The notes under the pieces: model-generated | Database searches by the model: none | What the model was told of the DNA's origin: nothing | The model's input: only the letters and a program-made list of their open reading frames with translations | Part shown: piece after piece, positions 34,251 to 42,446 of the stretch | Layout: every line of letters starts with the position of its first letter | Numbering within the stretch: position 1 is the stretch's first letter | Position numbers and translations under genes: made by a program | Source: Phycisphaeraceae bacterium | Lineage (GTDB): Bacteria > Planctomycetota > Phycisphaerae > Phycisphaerales > UBA1924 | DNA length: 64,000 nucleotides | Reading direction: 5' to 3' | Assembly (NCBI GenBank): GCA_020639215.1 | Contig: JACKHA010000011.1 | Location: 24,460-88,459, forward strand

Positions 34251-34691
34251 ATGGCCGTCGTCCTGCGGGGTCGCACAGGCGACTTCGTCTTCAACAACAG
34301 AGGATGGGTCCAGATCCTCACCCTCGCCTACCAGCGCGGCTGGCGTCCCGTCGGCACCGTCGAACCCGCCCACTGGTCCAGCGTCCCCCCCGAGCGCCGC
34401 CCCTCCGAGTGGCCCGCCGCCGACTACTGCAACGGCAAAGGCCAGCGCGTCCACCCCAAAGACGCCCGCGCGCTGGCCGACGCCCTCGCCGCCGTCGTCG
34501 ACGACCTGCCCGACCACGACCCGCTCGAAAACGACATCGCCCACACGCTCGACGTGCCCGGCTACCCCGCCCTCCGCACACGACGCTCCGATCGACGCCT
34601 CAACCCCTACGAGTTCTTCGGCGGCCCCAACAAAGATGGCTTCAAGGCCTTCATCGACTTCGCCCGCACCGGCGGATTCGCCGTCTGGTGA
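34251..34691 (+). CDS. Conserved-looking hypothetical protein
   Basis: A 146-residue soluble protein with no signal peptide or membrane segment and no domain I recognise. It starts MAVVLRGRTGDFVFNNRGWVQ and has an aromatic-rich first half and an acidic middle (DDLPDHDPLENDIAH). A strong GGAGGT precedes ATG 34251 and a TATCCT box lies about 17 nt further up, so it is probably a real, expressed gene. It is bounded on both sides by palindromic repeats, and the flanking genes give no clue to function. Confidence 0.7.
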   Translation: MAVVLRGRTGDFVFNNRGWVQILTLAYQRGWRPVGTVEPAHWSSVPPERRPSEWPAADYCNGKGQRVHPKDARALADALAAVVDDLPDHDPLENDIAHTLDVPGYPALRTRRSDRRLNPYEFFGGPNKDGFKAFIDFARTGGFAVW

Positions 34692-34711
34692 ATCGCCGAC
34701 GACGCCGCTCG

Positions 34712-34780
34712 CGCCCCTCCCCCGCGTCGCGGGGGAGGTGTCAGGCGAGGCCCTGCGAGCATGACGGAGGGGGCGGACTT
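34712..34780 (+). repeat. CCCCTCCCCCGCG palindromic repeat (copy c)
   Basis: Same two-hairpin layout as copy b, here between converging genes; followed by a C/T-rich tract at about 34794-34830. Confidence 0.75.
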
Positions 34781-34841
34781 CCCCTCGCCCGCGTCCTCTC
34801 TCTCTTCTCTTCTCTCTGCTCTCTGCTCCCGCGACACCAGT

Positions 34842-35753
34842 TCACCCGACAGCGCGCCCCACCACCATCCGGCGCTCCACCCCAACCCGCGCCGCCAACA
34901 CCGCCAGCGCCCCCGCCTCCACCCCAACCCGATACGCCATGTCGAGGTGCAACGCCTCGCCATCAACCTGCGCCAGCCCGCCCGGCGCATCCACCTCGAT
35001 CTCCCGCCCCCGCACGATCCGCACCCCCGGCAGATGTCCCAGCCGCCCGATCCGCGCCCATGCCGCCGCCCGGATGACCCCGTTGATCCCCTCCGCCGGC
35101 ACGAACACCAGGTCCAGCAGCCCGTCCCGCGGGTCCGCGTGCCGCGCCGGGTCCACGCCAAACGCGTAGTGCCGCTGGTTCGCGACGATCACCGCCCCCA
35201 CCTCGCCGTCAACGACCAGCCGCCCATCGACCCGCGCTGTCACCGCCGCCAGCCGCGGGTCCGAGACCTCCTCGCCCACCGGCTCCAGGTACGCCAGGTG
35301 CCCCGCCGCCGAACGCCCGTGCCGCTCCATCCGGTGGATCACCGAAGCGTCCGGCCCCACGCTCAGCATGATCGCAAACCGCCGCGCCTCCCCGCCCGCG
35401 CCCCGCACCACCCCCACATCGATCCGGTCGATCGACCACCGCCCGATCGCCCGCAGCAGGTCCCCGGGCTCGCGCGTCATCCCGAACTCGCGCGCAAACA
35501 GGTTCTCGTTCCCCAGCGGCACGTGGTACACCGCCGCGCCCAGCGCGATCGCGTCGTCGATCGCGTGCAGCACCGTCCCGTCCCCGCCGACCAGCACCAG
35601 CAACTCCGGCGTGTGCCCGTTCGCCGCCGCCGAGCCCACCGCCCGCAACCGCGCCGCGATCCCCGCCTCCACCAGCGCCCGCGCGAACCGCGCCGCCGCT
35701 CTCTCGGCCTTGCCACGCCCCGAACCCCGGTTGTACACCACATCAACGTGCAA
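34842..35753 (-). CDS. Diacylglycerol/lipid kinase family protein
   Basis: A 303-residue protein with the DAGK catalytic-domain signature LVLVGGDGTVLHAIDD (about residue 55) and PLGNENLFAREFG (in place of the usual P.GTgNd.A). The N-terminal VYNRGSGRG corresponds to the nucleotide-binding start, and the C-terminal half forms the beta-sandwich with DPRDGLLDLVFVPA and VDGEALHLD. Such enzymes phosphorylate diacylglycerol, sphingosine or related lipids. Start TTG 35753 lies 6 nt after a TATCGT box (35760-35765), suggesting a leaderless mRNA. Confidence 0.85.
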   Translation of the reverse strand: MHVDVVYNRGSGRGKAERAAARFARALVEAGIAARLRAVGSAAANGHTPELLVLVGGDGTVLHAIDDAIALGAAVYHVPLGNENLFAREFGMTREPGDLLRAIGRWSIDRIDVGVVRGAGGEARRFAIMLSVGPDASVIHRMERHGRSAAGHLAYLEPVGEEVSDPRLAAVTARVDGRLVVDGEVGAVIVANQRHYAFGVDPARHADPRDGLLDLVFVPAEGINGVIRAAAWARIGRLGHLPGVRIVRGREIEVDAPGGLAQVDGEALHLDMAYRVGVEAGALAVLAARVGVERRMVVGRAVG

Positions 35754-35759
35754 GGGGAC

Positions 35760-35765
35760 ACGATA
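35760..35765 (-). promoter_or_regulatory. Putative -10 box next to lipid kinase start
   Basis: TATCGT on the minus strand ends 6 nt before TTG 35753. Confidence 0.35.
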
Positions 35766-35822
35766 GCAACCGGCGTCACCACACGACCCGCTCGCCGGAA
35801 CCGAGACGCCCCATCAGCCCCG

Positions 35823-35828
35823 TACACT
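35823..35828 (+). promoter_or_regulatory. Putative -10 box next to histidine kinase start
   Basis: TACACT ends 8 nt before ATG 35837; no Shine-Dalgarno. Confidence 0.45.
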
Positions 35829-35836
35829 CACACCCA

Positions 35837-37675
35837 ATGGGCGAATCCCAGCCGAGCCCCACGCCCGATCCGCCCCCCGATCCGCCCGCACCCGACGCAA
35901 CGGACCGGGGCGACGACGCGCCCGATCCGGGCCTCTCCCCCCGCCTCTCCCTCCGCGAACGCCTCTGGGCCGCCGTCCCGACCACAGGCCTCTCCCTGGC
36001 CAACAAGTGCCTCCTGCTCTTCGGCGGCGCGGTCATCCTCATCGTCGCCGTCGCCCTCGTTCTGCCCCTCCTGCGCATGAACGCCCTGGTCGAGCGCGGC
36101 CAGCTCGAACTCTCACGCCACATGGCCGACGCCTGGCTCGCCGCAGGCGGCGCCGACGCCGCCACCAGCGAGCCCCGCACCCACGCCGGCATCCTCGCAC
36201 GGCGCGTCCCCATCCCCCAGCCCGCCCTATCCCCGCTCAGCGAAGAGGCCGACCCGCTCCACCCGACCGAACCGCCCGCCCCGTCCCCGCTCGAGCCCTC
36301 GATCGAATCCGCCCGCGGCTTCTTCGAATCCCACCCCCGCGCCGACGAACGCCAGATCGCCCGCTGGGAGGACTCCTCCCTCGTCTACACCTACGCCCGC
36401 GCCATCCGCCGCCGCCCCGCCGCCCCGCCGCTCCCAGCCCCGACGCTCGACCAGGACCAGCCCGCCCCCCTGGCCGCCATCGTCCTCATCGAGCGCCGCG
36501 CCGAAGGCGCCGGCGTCATGTTCCTCTTCAACACCGCCTACCTCTTCTCCGCCGGACTCGTCGTGCTCGGCCTCGCCCTGCTCGTCTTCTACTTCATCAC
36601 CAACCGCATCATCCTCTCCCCCGTCCGCGGCCTGCGCGACACCGCCCAGCGCGTTCGCGAGGGCGACCTGGCCGTCCGCTCCGACATCACCACCAACGAC
36701 GAGTTCGAGGAACTCGCCGAGACCTTCAACGCCATGCTCGCCGACCTCGAGCAGACCCAGTCCCAGCAGCGCGCCATCAACGCCGCCCTCGACCTCAAGG
36801 TCTCCGAACTCGCCGAGGCCAACGTCCTGCTCTACGAGGCCGCACGCATGAAGGGCGAGTTCGTCGCCAACGTCAGCCACGAGCTCCGCACGCCCCTCAA
36901 CTCCATCATCGGCTTCGCCGAGCTCCTGCTCGACATCGCCAAGGCCGACGCCCGCACCCTGGAAGACACGGGCCAGGCCGTCCCGCCCCCCATGGCCAAA
37001 CGCCAGCGCTACCTCGAGAACATCCTCACCGGTGGACGGAACCTGCTCGCCCTCATCGAGGACCTCCTCGAAATGGCCAAGATCGAGGCCGGCCGCGTCG
37101 AGGTCAGGCCCCAGGCCGTCAACATCCGCGACGCCTGCGACGCCATCGCAGGCCTCATCCAGCCCCTGGCCGACCGCAAGGGCGTCCGACTCGACATCGA
37201 ACCAGGCCCCGACCTCCCCCTCGTCACCACCGACCCCAAACGCCTCCACCAGATCCTCTTCAACTTCCTCTCCAACGCCGTCAAGTTCAGCCCCAGCCGC
37301 CCCGATGGCCCTCCGCCCCGCGTCATCCTCCGCGCCGAGCGACTCCCGCCCGCCGCAGACGACGTCGGCCAGCGCGTCCGACTCTCCGTCATCGACGAGG
37401 GCCCCGGCATCCCCGCCGAAGAGCACGCACGCATCTTCGAGAAGTTCCACCAGCTCGAACGCTCCGAGAACAAGCAGCCCGGCACCGGCCTGGGCCTTTC
37501 CATCTGCAAGGAACTCGCCGCCGTCCTCCAGGGCGAGATCCAGCTCGTCTCCGACCTCGGCTCCGGCTCCATGTTCTCCCTCATCCTCCCCGTCCACTTC
37601 GACCCCGCCCGCACCGCCGAGACCAACATGGAACGCCGCTTCCGCACCGCCCTGGCCGGACGAGCCTCGTTCTGA
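35837..37675 (+). CDS. Membrane sensor histidine kinase
   Basis: A 612-residue two-component sensor: Pro/Asp-rich cytoplasmic N-tail (1-50), TM1 (about 58-80), a periplasmic sensor domain of about 155 residues, TM2 (about 237-262), HAMP domain, HisKA with the phospho-accepting histidine in NVSHELRTPLNSIIGFAEL (about His348), and a HATPase domain with NFLSNAVKFS, DEGPGIP and GTGLGLSICKE. No cognate response regulator is adjacent; the receiver-domain protein at 53287 is far away. The stimulus is unknown. The start is ATG 35837, with a -10-like TACACT directly upstream. Confidence 0.93.
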   Translation: MGESQPSPTPDPPPDPPAPDATDRGDDAPDPGLSPRLSLRERLWAAVPTTGLSLANKCLLLFGGAVILIVAVALVLPLLRMNALVERGQLELSRHMADAWLAAGGADAATSEPRTHAGILARRVPIPQPALSPLSEEADPLHPTEPPAPSPLEPSIESARGFFESHPRADERQIARWEDSSLVYTYARAIRRRPAAPPLPAPTLDQDQPAPLAAIVLIERRAEGAGVMFLFNTAYLFSAGLVVLGLALLVFYFITNRIILSPVRGLRDTAQRVREGDLAVRSDITTNDEFEELAETFNAMLADLEQTQSQQRAINAALDLKVSELAEANVLLYEAARMKGEFVANVSHELRTPLNSIIGFAELLLDIAKADARTLEDTGQAVPPPMAKRQRYLENILTGGRNLLALIEDLLEMAKIEAGRVEVRPQAVNIRDACDAIAGLIQPLADRKGVRLDIEPGPDLPLVTTDPKRLHQILFNFLSNAVKFSPSRPDGPPPRVILRAERLPPAADDVGQRVRLSVIDEGPGIPAEEHARIFEKFHQLERSENKQPGTGLGLSICKELAAVLQGEIQLVSDLGSGSMFSLILPVHFDPARTAETNMERRFRTALAGRASF

Positions 37676-37782
37676 CGCCGGTCGCCGCCCCCAACGCCCC
37701 CAACCGAGAACCGATAGACTCCCCGGTCCAACGGCCGCCGCCCGGACGCGCGCGGCCCGCTCGCCTCACCACGGAGCCCCGC

Positions 37783-38673
37783 GTGATCAGGAGCATGACC
37801 GGATTCGGCGACGCAAGCCGCGACACCGACGGCGCTCGATACTTCATCGAGATCCGCTCGCTCAACAACAAGTACTTCAAGGGCGTCATCCGCCTCCCCG
37901 AAGAGTTCCAGGTCCTCGAGGCCGAGCTCGAGTCCGAACTCCGACGCCGCCTCAACCGCGGCACCGTCACCCTCACCGCCCGCTGCTCCGACACCTCGGA
38001 GGACGCCGCGTTCGAGGTCAACCACAAGGCCCTCGACCACTACGTCGACCAGATCCGCCGCGCAAAGTCCGTCGCCCAGGGCGACGTCAAACTCGACGTC
38101 GGCGCCCTCATGAACCTCCCCGGCGTGCTCGTCCCGCCCCCCAACGAGGAAGAACGCATCGACCGCGCCCGCGCCGCCTTCCGCCACATCATGAAGGAAG
38201 CCTGCGACCACCTCCTCTCCATGCGGGCCCGCGAGGGCATGCTCCTCCGCGAGGAACTCCTCGCCCACGCCGAGCTCATCGAGAAGAACCTCGCCCAGAT
38301 CCAGGCCCGCACCCCCGACGTCGTCCGCGACTACGAGAACCGCCTCCGCGCCCGCATCGACCAGATGCTCAAGGACGCCGGCCTCTCCATCGAGCCCGCC
38401 GACCTCATCCGCGAGATCGCCATCTACGCCGAACGCACCGACATCGCCGAGGAAATCGCCCGCCTCACCGGCCACATCAAGCAGTTCCACGACCTGCTCG
38501 CCAACAACGCCGAACGCTCCGTCGGGCGCACGCTGGACTTCCTCGCGCAGGAGATGCTCCGCGAGGCCAACACCATCGCCAGCAAGTCCCCCGACTCCGA
38601 GATCAGCCGCCTCACCGTCGAAGTCAAAGGCGCCATCGACCGCATCAAAGAGCAGGTCCAGAACGTCGAGTAA
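37783..38673 (+). CDS. yicC: YicC-family endoribonuclease
   Basis: A 296-residue protein beginning IRSMTGFGDASRD and EIRSLNNKYFKG, the typical YicC N-terminus, and ending with the conserved helical region ERTDIAEEIARLTGHIKQF, GRTLDFLAQEMLREANTIASKS. YicC-like proteins are reported endoribonucleases acting on small RNAs and stress responses. GTG 37783 is preferred because GGAG is well spaced before it; ATG 37795 is four codons inside. It follows the histidine kinase by 107 bp on the same strand. Confidence 0.92.
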   Translation: MIRSMTGFGDASRDTDGARYFIEIRSLNNKYFKGVIRLPEEFQVLEAELESELRRRLNRGTVTLTARCSDTSEDAAFEVNHKALDHYVDQIRRAKSVAQGDVKLDVGALMNLPGVLVPPPNEEERIDRARAAFRHIMKEACDHLLSMRAREGMLLREELLAHAELIEKNLAQIQARTPDVVRDYENRLRARIDQMLKDAGLSIEPADLIREIAIYAERTDIAEEIARLTGHIKQFHDLLANNAERSVGRTLDFLAQEMLREANTIASKSPDSEISRLTVEVKGAIDRIKEQVQNVE

Positions 38674-38681
38674 GCGCCCCG

Positions 38682-38750
38682 CGCCCCTCCCCCGCGTGCG
38701 GGGGAGGTGTCAGACGAGGCCCCGCGAGTCTGACGGAGGGGGCAGTCCCC
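38682..38750 (+). repeat. CCCCTCCCCCGCG palindromic repeat (copy d)
   Basis: Complete copy of the two-hairpin repeat, directly after the yicC stop codon. Confidence 0.75.
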
Positions 38751-38758
38751 ACTCCCAA

Positions 38759-38794
38759 CTCGATGCCTCGATGCCTCTTGCCTCGATGCCTTCC
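38759..38794. repeat. CTCGATGCC-unit repeat, second copy
   Basis: Close match to 21394-21429; followed by a C/T-rich tract to about 38826. Confidence 0.6.
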
Positions 38795-38856
38795 CCTTTC
38801 TCTTCTCCCCTCTCCCATCTCTTCCGCCACTACACTCCTCCGTCACGGAGGACACC

Positions 38857-40071
38857 ATGGCCAAGAAGACCCGCTCAAACAAGCCAACCCCGGCCCGCGC
38901 CGCCGCGTCCAAGGGTGCTTCGACCGCCGCTTCCAGGGGCCCATCCCCCGCCCCCAAAGCCCCAACCAAACCCGCCACCGACCGCGACCGCCAGACCTCC
39001 ACCAAACTCGTCACCCTCGCCGACGCCGTGGTCCGCTCCTCCCTCGCAGGCCGCGAGCCCAAAATCGCCGTTCCCACACGCGCCCTGTCCAACACCAAGT
39101 GGAACAAATCCCGCCGCATCCTCGAGATGGGCCCCTCCGCGCAGGAACGCGAACTCTTCAACCTCTCCATGGCCAAGAAGTTCATGCAGACCGTCCTCCA
39201 CGCCGACGGCCTCAAGGACCTCATCGACCAGGGCAAGACCTCCAGCCTCCGCGGCATGTTCTACAAGGGCCTCCACACCATCGCCGGCACAAAGGAAAAA
39301 ACCTTCACCGACCAGGGCGAGTCCGACGAGATCCTCGAAGACCTCGAAGTCGCCGTCGGCGCCCTCCGAGAGGAACTCCACGTCTACGCCAAGAAAAAGG
39401 GCACGATGATCGGCAACATCACCATCATCGACTCCGGCGACGAAATCGACTGCCGCCGCATGGGCTCCGGCGGCTACGCCATCCCCTCCATCGTCGAGCC
39501 AGACGTCATCCAGTTCAAGCAGTGCGACGCCGAGTTCGTCCTCCACGTCGAGAAGGACACCGTCTGGGCACGCTTCAACGAGGACAAGTTCTGGCAGACC
39601 CACAACTGCATCCTCACCGAGGGCGGCGGCCAGCCCTCCCGCGGCGTCCGCCGCCTCCTCCAGCGACTCTCCAGCGAACTCAACCTCCCCGTCTACTGCC
39701 TGCTCGACTGCGACCCCTGGGGCCATTACATCTACTCGGTCATCAAGCAGGGCTCCATTTCCCTGGCCTTCGAGTCCAGCCGCCTGGCCATCCCCGACGC
39801 GAAGTTCATCGGCATCCGCTCCCACGACTACCAGAAGCACGCCCTCACCGACGACGCCCAGATCGCCCTCAACGACCGCGACATCGCCCGCGCCAAACAG
39901 ATCGCCGCCTACCCCTGGTTCAAGGACCACAAGGGCTGGCAGAAGGAAATCGACACCCTCCTCAAAAACGGCTTCAAAATGGAAGTCGAAGCCCTCATCA
40001 CCAAGGACATCTCCTACGTCACCGAAACCTACGTGCCCCAGGTGCTGGCGGAGAAGGCTTGGCTCAGCTGA
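38857..40071 (+). CDS. DNA topoisomerase VI subunit A (Spo11/Top6A family)
   Basis: A 404-residue protein with the full Top6A layout. An Ala/Lys/Pro-rich tail (1-50) is followed by a winged-helix domain holding the DNA-cleaving tyrosine in SLRGMFYKGLHT (Tyr136, matching the RDIFY of Spo11). The TOPRIM domain has glutamate in LHVEKDT (about 232) and CLLDCDPWGHYIYSVIKQGS (Asp284, Asp286) for magnesium. The C-terminal part SYVTETYVPQVLAEK is also typical. Topo VI makes double-strand breaks and decatenates DNA but needs the GHKL-ATPase B subunit, for which no gene is in the window. GGAGG precedes ATG 38857. The gene is rare in bacteria. A CoiA-like gene follows after 13 bp. Confidence 0.88.
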   Translation: MAKKTRSNKPTPARAAASKGASTAASRGPSPAPKAPTKPATDRDRQTSTKLVTLADAVVRSSLAGREPKIAVPTRALSNTKWNKSRRILEMGPSAQERELFNLSMAKKFMQTVLHADGLKDLIDQGKTSSLRGMFYKGLHTIAGTKEKTFTDQGESDEILEDLEVAVGALREELHVYAKKKGTMIGNITIIDSGDEIDCRRMGSGGYAIPSIVEPDVIQFKQCDAEFVLHVEKDTVWARFNEDKFWQTHNCILTEGGGQPSRGVRRLLQRLSSELNLPVYCLLDCDPWGHYIYSVIKQGSISLAFESSRLAIPDAKFIGIRSHDYQKHALTDDAQIALNDRDIARAKQIAAYPWFKDHKGWQKEIDTLLKNGFKMEVEALITKDISYVTETYVPQVLAEKAWLS

Positions 40072-40084
40072 GCAGGGGGCGTGC

Positions 40085-41203
40085 ATGCTGTACGCAACAC
40101 TAGATGGCAAGCGCATCAGACCAGTGAGGGGCATGCGCGCCACTTGCCCCACTTGCGGCGAAGCGGTCGAAGCAAAGTGCGGACAGATCAAAGTGCATCA
40201 CTGGGCCCACCGCTCAGGCAGCGCGTGCGCCCAATCCGCCGACATGTGCGAATGGCACGTCAACTGGCAAATGCAGGTTATTCCAGAGGCTACCGAGGTT
40301 GTGCTTCCGCCCCGGCGCGCTGATCTCCGTGGGAACGACGGCGTTGTAATCGAGCTGCAGCATTCCGCGATTTCGACCGAAGAGATTGCGTCGCGGGAGG
40401 CGCACTATGGACACATGGTCTGGATGTTCGACGCAACAGAGCGATTCTCCATTTGGTTCTCCGGCCCCAGGGCGTTCATCAATCTCGGCAACAACAAATC
40501 CCTCTTCGCCTGCCGAAAGCCTGTGTTTCTCGACTTTGGCGAGGCCGTCATTGAAGTCGAGCGTCTCTTCACTCAGAAGACTATTGACGGCGTGCATGGC
40601 TATGGTCTAAGGCGAGACCGCGCTGGGTGGACCGATCGCTTTCTCTCAAGAGTGCTCGCTAGTGAGTTCCGGCCGGAGATACCAACTCGTGCGCTTGGAT
40701 CGCGAGGAGACTGCCCCAGTGGTAAGGACCCATTTCAGATATGGAATGGCGCAACAAAATGGCACATGGACCAACACAGTCCGACACCAGAGTCGTATGA
40801 GCGAATCTATCTGCATCGACTCGAGTATTCCTGGGTCCGTGGCCGAATCGAAACGCCCAGTTGGCGGCAAGTCTTGGCCACATGCCCCGAGCTCTGTCTG
40901 GGCTGGACTGAAGATTCGCTACGCGAGGCGATGTCGGTCCTCGGAGGCATGCCGGTGATCTTCAAGGGTGCGTTGCGAGTCGTCCCCGACGTGAACCAGC
41001 CAGGGACGCTGGATTCCGGAAGAACGAGAGAGGTACTCGATCGGCTGACTCCGCACGTCCAAGCTGGGCGTATCGCTGTGCTTCCCGAGTCCCTTGTCGC
41101 ACGCTTCCGGCAACGGCCGGACCCGAAGGCACGCCCCCGTCCAATTGGGACGTCGCATGGGGCGCCCGCGCCTCACCAAGGAACACTCTTCTCATCGCCC
41201 TAG
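40085..41203 (+). CDS. CoiA-like nuclease
   Basis: A 372-residue protein with the CoiA N-terminal zinc-ribbon-like part (CPTCGEAVEAKCG, KVHHWAH) and the restriction-like nuclease core CEWHVNWQ and DGVVIELQHSAISTEEIASRE, where the Asp, Glu and Gln-x-Ser pattern is typical of CoiA. In Firmicutes CoiA is a competence protein that acts on incoming DNA; in other bacteria such proteins are often in accessory or defence regions. The rest (about 180-372) is not recognised. Base composition is clearly lower in GC than the neighbours, suggesting recent acquisition. GGGGG lies about 5 nt before ATG 40085. Confidence 0.75.
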   Translation: MLYATLDGKRIRPVRGMRATCPTCGEAVEAKCGQIKVHHWAHRSGSACAQSADMCEWHVNWQMQVIPEATEVVLPPRRADLRGNDGVVIELQHSAISTEEIASREAHYGHMVWMFDATERFSIWFSGPRAFINLGNNKSLFACRKPVFLDFGEAVIEVERLFTQKTIDGVHGYGLRRDRAGWTDRFLSRVLASEFRPEIPTRALGSRGDCPSGKDPFQIWNGATKWHMDQHSPTPESYERIYLHRLEYSWVRGRIETPSWRQVLATCPELCLGWTEDSLREAMSVLGGMPVIFKGALRVVPDVNQPGTLDSGRTREVLDRLTPHVQAGRIAVLPESLVARFRQRPDPKARPRPIGTSHGAPAPHQGTLFSSP

Positions 41204-41462
41204 GAAACCAGGCAGGGTGGCGCCCAGCTGGTATCGCCGCACCGTGCGACCGACTTGCGCAATCCGCGGAGCAAGCCGGTGCCGATCAACCCTGTGCCCC
41301 CGCCGGGTGCCATGGCCACGGCTCTGCGTGGCTATGCCGAATCACCGGGATTCCCCGCCCATTCCCCGCCCAACGCAAAATCGCGCTCCACTCGCGCGCG
41401 CCAATTCCTGCCCATAACCCACTCCCCGCCGACGCCGCGTCCACCGCCCGCTAGCGTCCCCC
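41204..41462. other. Gap of about 260 bp without a gene
   Basis: No supported coding sequence. It contains a degenerate copy of the GCATGG-type hairpin (about 41306-41340) and a TAGCGT box (41452-41457) 5 nt before the next ORF. Confidence 0.5.
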
Positions 41463-42446
41463 ATGATCGCCGCCCCCGAACTCTCACCCGCCACCGTCGC
41501 CGTCGCCCACCTCCGCCGCCTCCAGGCCGCCCGCACCCGTCTGGCCGCCGATCCCGCCGACACGCCAAACGCCGAGCCCACCACAAACGCCGGCGCCATC
41601 ACATCCAACCACGAACTCCAACCCCAACGTCCATCCTCATCCTCCCCCCAACCAATCACCCCCCTCACCCCCCTCGACCCCGACTGGTCCATCCTCCTCG
41701 ACTACCTCGACGCCGCAACCAGCCTCACCACCCTCTGCACCAAGCACGCCCTCTCCCCCGACGAACTCGTCGCCTGGCTCGCCACCCCGCCCGTCCGCGC
41801 CGCGATCGCGGCCCTCCACGCCGCCGCCGCCCAGCGCGCCGCCGACCTCGCCCCCCACATCCCCGAAGCCGCCCGCGCCACCCACATCGCCATCCTCAGC
41901 CAGCCAATCCCCGACGACCCGCGCCTCGCCGCCCGCCACGCCGAAACCGCCCGCAAATCCGCCAACGCCCTCGCCCGCCTCGTCCCAGACCACAACGCCC
42001 CTCCGCGTGGCATGGCTGTGGCTTTGCACAGCCATGTCGAACAGCCCGCGACGCCAAAACCCCAGTTTGCCTCGAGTCGCCCCCGCAAGCCCCTCCGGCT
42101 GACCACCGCTAGTCTGAGGCGATGCGCACGACCCGATCGAACCAAGCGTGCCGGGTCGAGCGGGCCGACTGGCTCGAAGGCGTCGCGTCGCTGGCCACCG
42201 CCAGCGTGGACCTGGTTTACGCCGATCCGCCCTTCAACACGGGGCAAACCAGGTCCGCCCCGGGCGGGTCGTACCCCGACGCGTGGCCCACGCTGGAGGC
42301 GTGGCTCGCCTGGCTCGCCGAACGCCTCGCCGCGACCAGACGCGTGCTCCGACCCACCGCCTCGGTCCTGCTGCACGTCGACTGGCGCACCAGCCACCGC
42401 GCCCGCTGCCTGCTCGACGAGATTCTCGGGGCCGATCGCTTCGTGA
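41463..42446 (+). CDS. Hypothetical protein; 3' end runs through a repeat and into the next gene
   Basis: The first about 180 codons look real: an Ala/Pro-rich start, then LDPDWSILLDYLDAATSLTTLCTKHALSPDELVAWLATPP, which reads like a helix-turn-helix stretch, followed by Ala-rich helices to about 42000. From there the frame passes through a GCATGGCTGTG hairpin repeat (42005-42039) and on into the methyltransferase in another frame, where the peptide turns into Arg/Pro-rich shadow sequence. The true C-terminus was probably lost when the repeat was inserted. TAGCGT lies 5 nt before ATG 41463. Function unknown. Confidence 0.4.
   Translation: MIAAPELSPATVAVAHLRRLQAARTRLAADPADTPNAEPTTNAGAITSNHELQPQRPSSSSPQPITPLTPLDPDWSILLDYLDAATSLTTLCTKHALSPDELVAWLATPPVRAAIAALHAAAAQRAADLAPHIPEAARATHIAILSQPIPDDPRLAARHAETARKSANALARLVPDHNAPPRGMAVALHSHVEQPATPKPQFASSRPRKPLRLTTASLRRCARPDRTKRAGSSGPTGSKASRRWPPPAWTWFTPIRPSTRGKPGPPRAGRTPTRGPRWRRGSPGSPNASPRPDACSDPPPRSCCTSTGAPATAPAACSTRFSGPIAS
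42005..42039 (+). repeat. GCATGG-type hairpin with GCTNNG loop
   Basis: Stem CATGGCTGTG/CACAGCCATG closes loop GCTTTG; same family as the three copies at 61496-61687. Confidence 0.75.
42110..42115 (+). promoter_or_regulatory. Putative -10 box next to methyltransferase start
   Basis: TAGTCT ends 6 nt before ATG 42122. The same TAGTCT-to-start spacing occurs at 61786. Confidence 0.45.

Noticed and set aside
36007..38673. 888-codon plus-strand frame through the histidine kinase into yicC
   Set aside because: Only its last 296 codons (yicC) are real; the rest is the kinase gene read in another frame.
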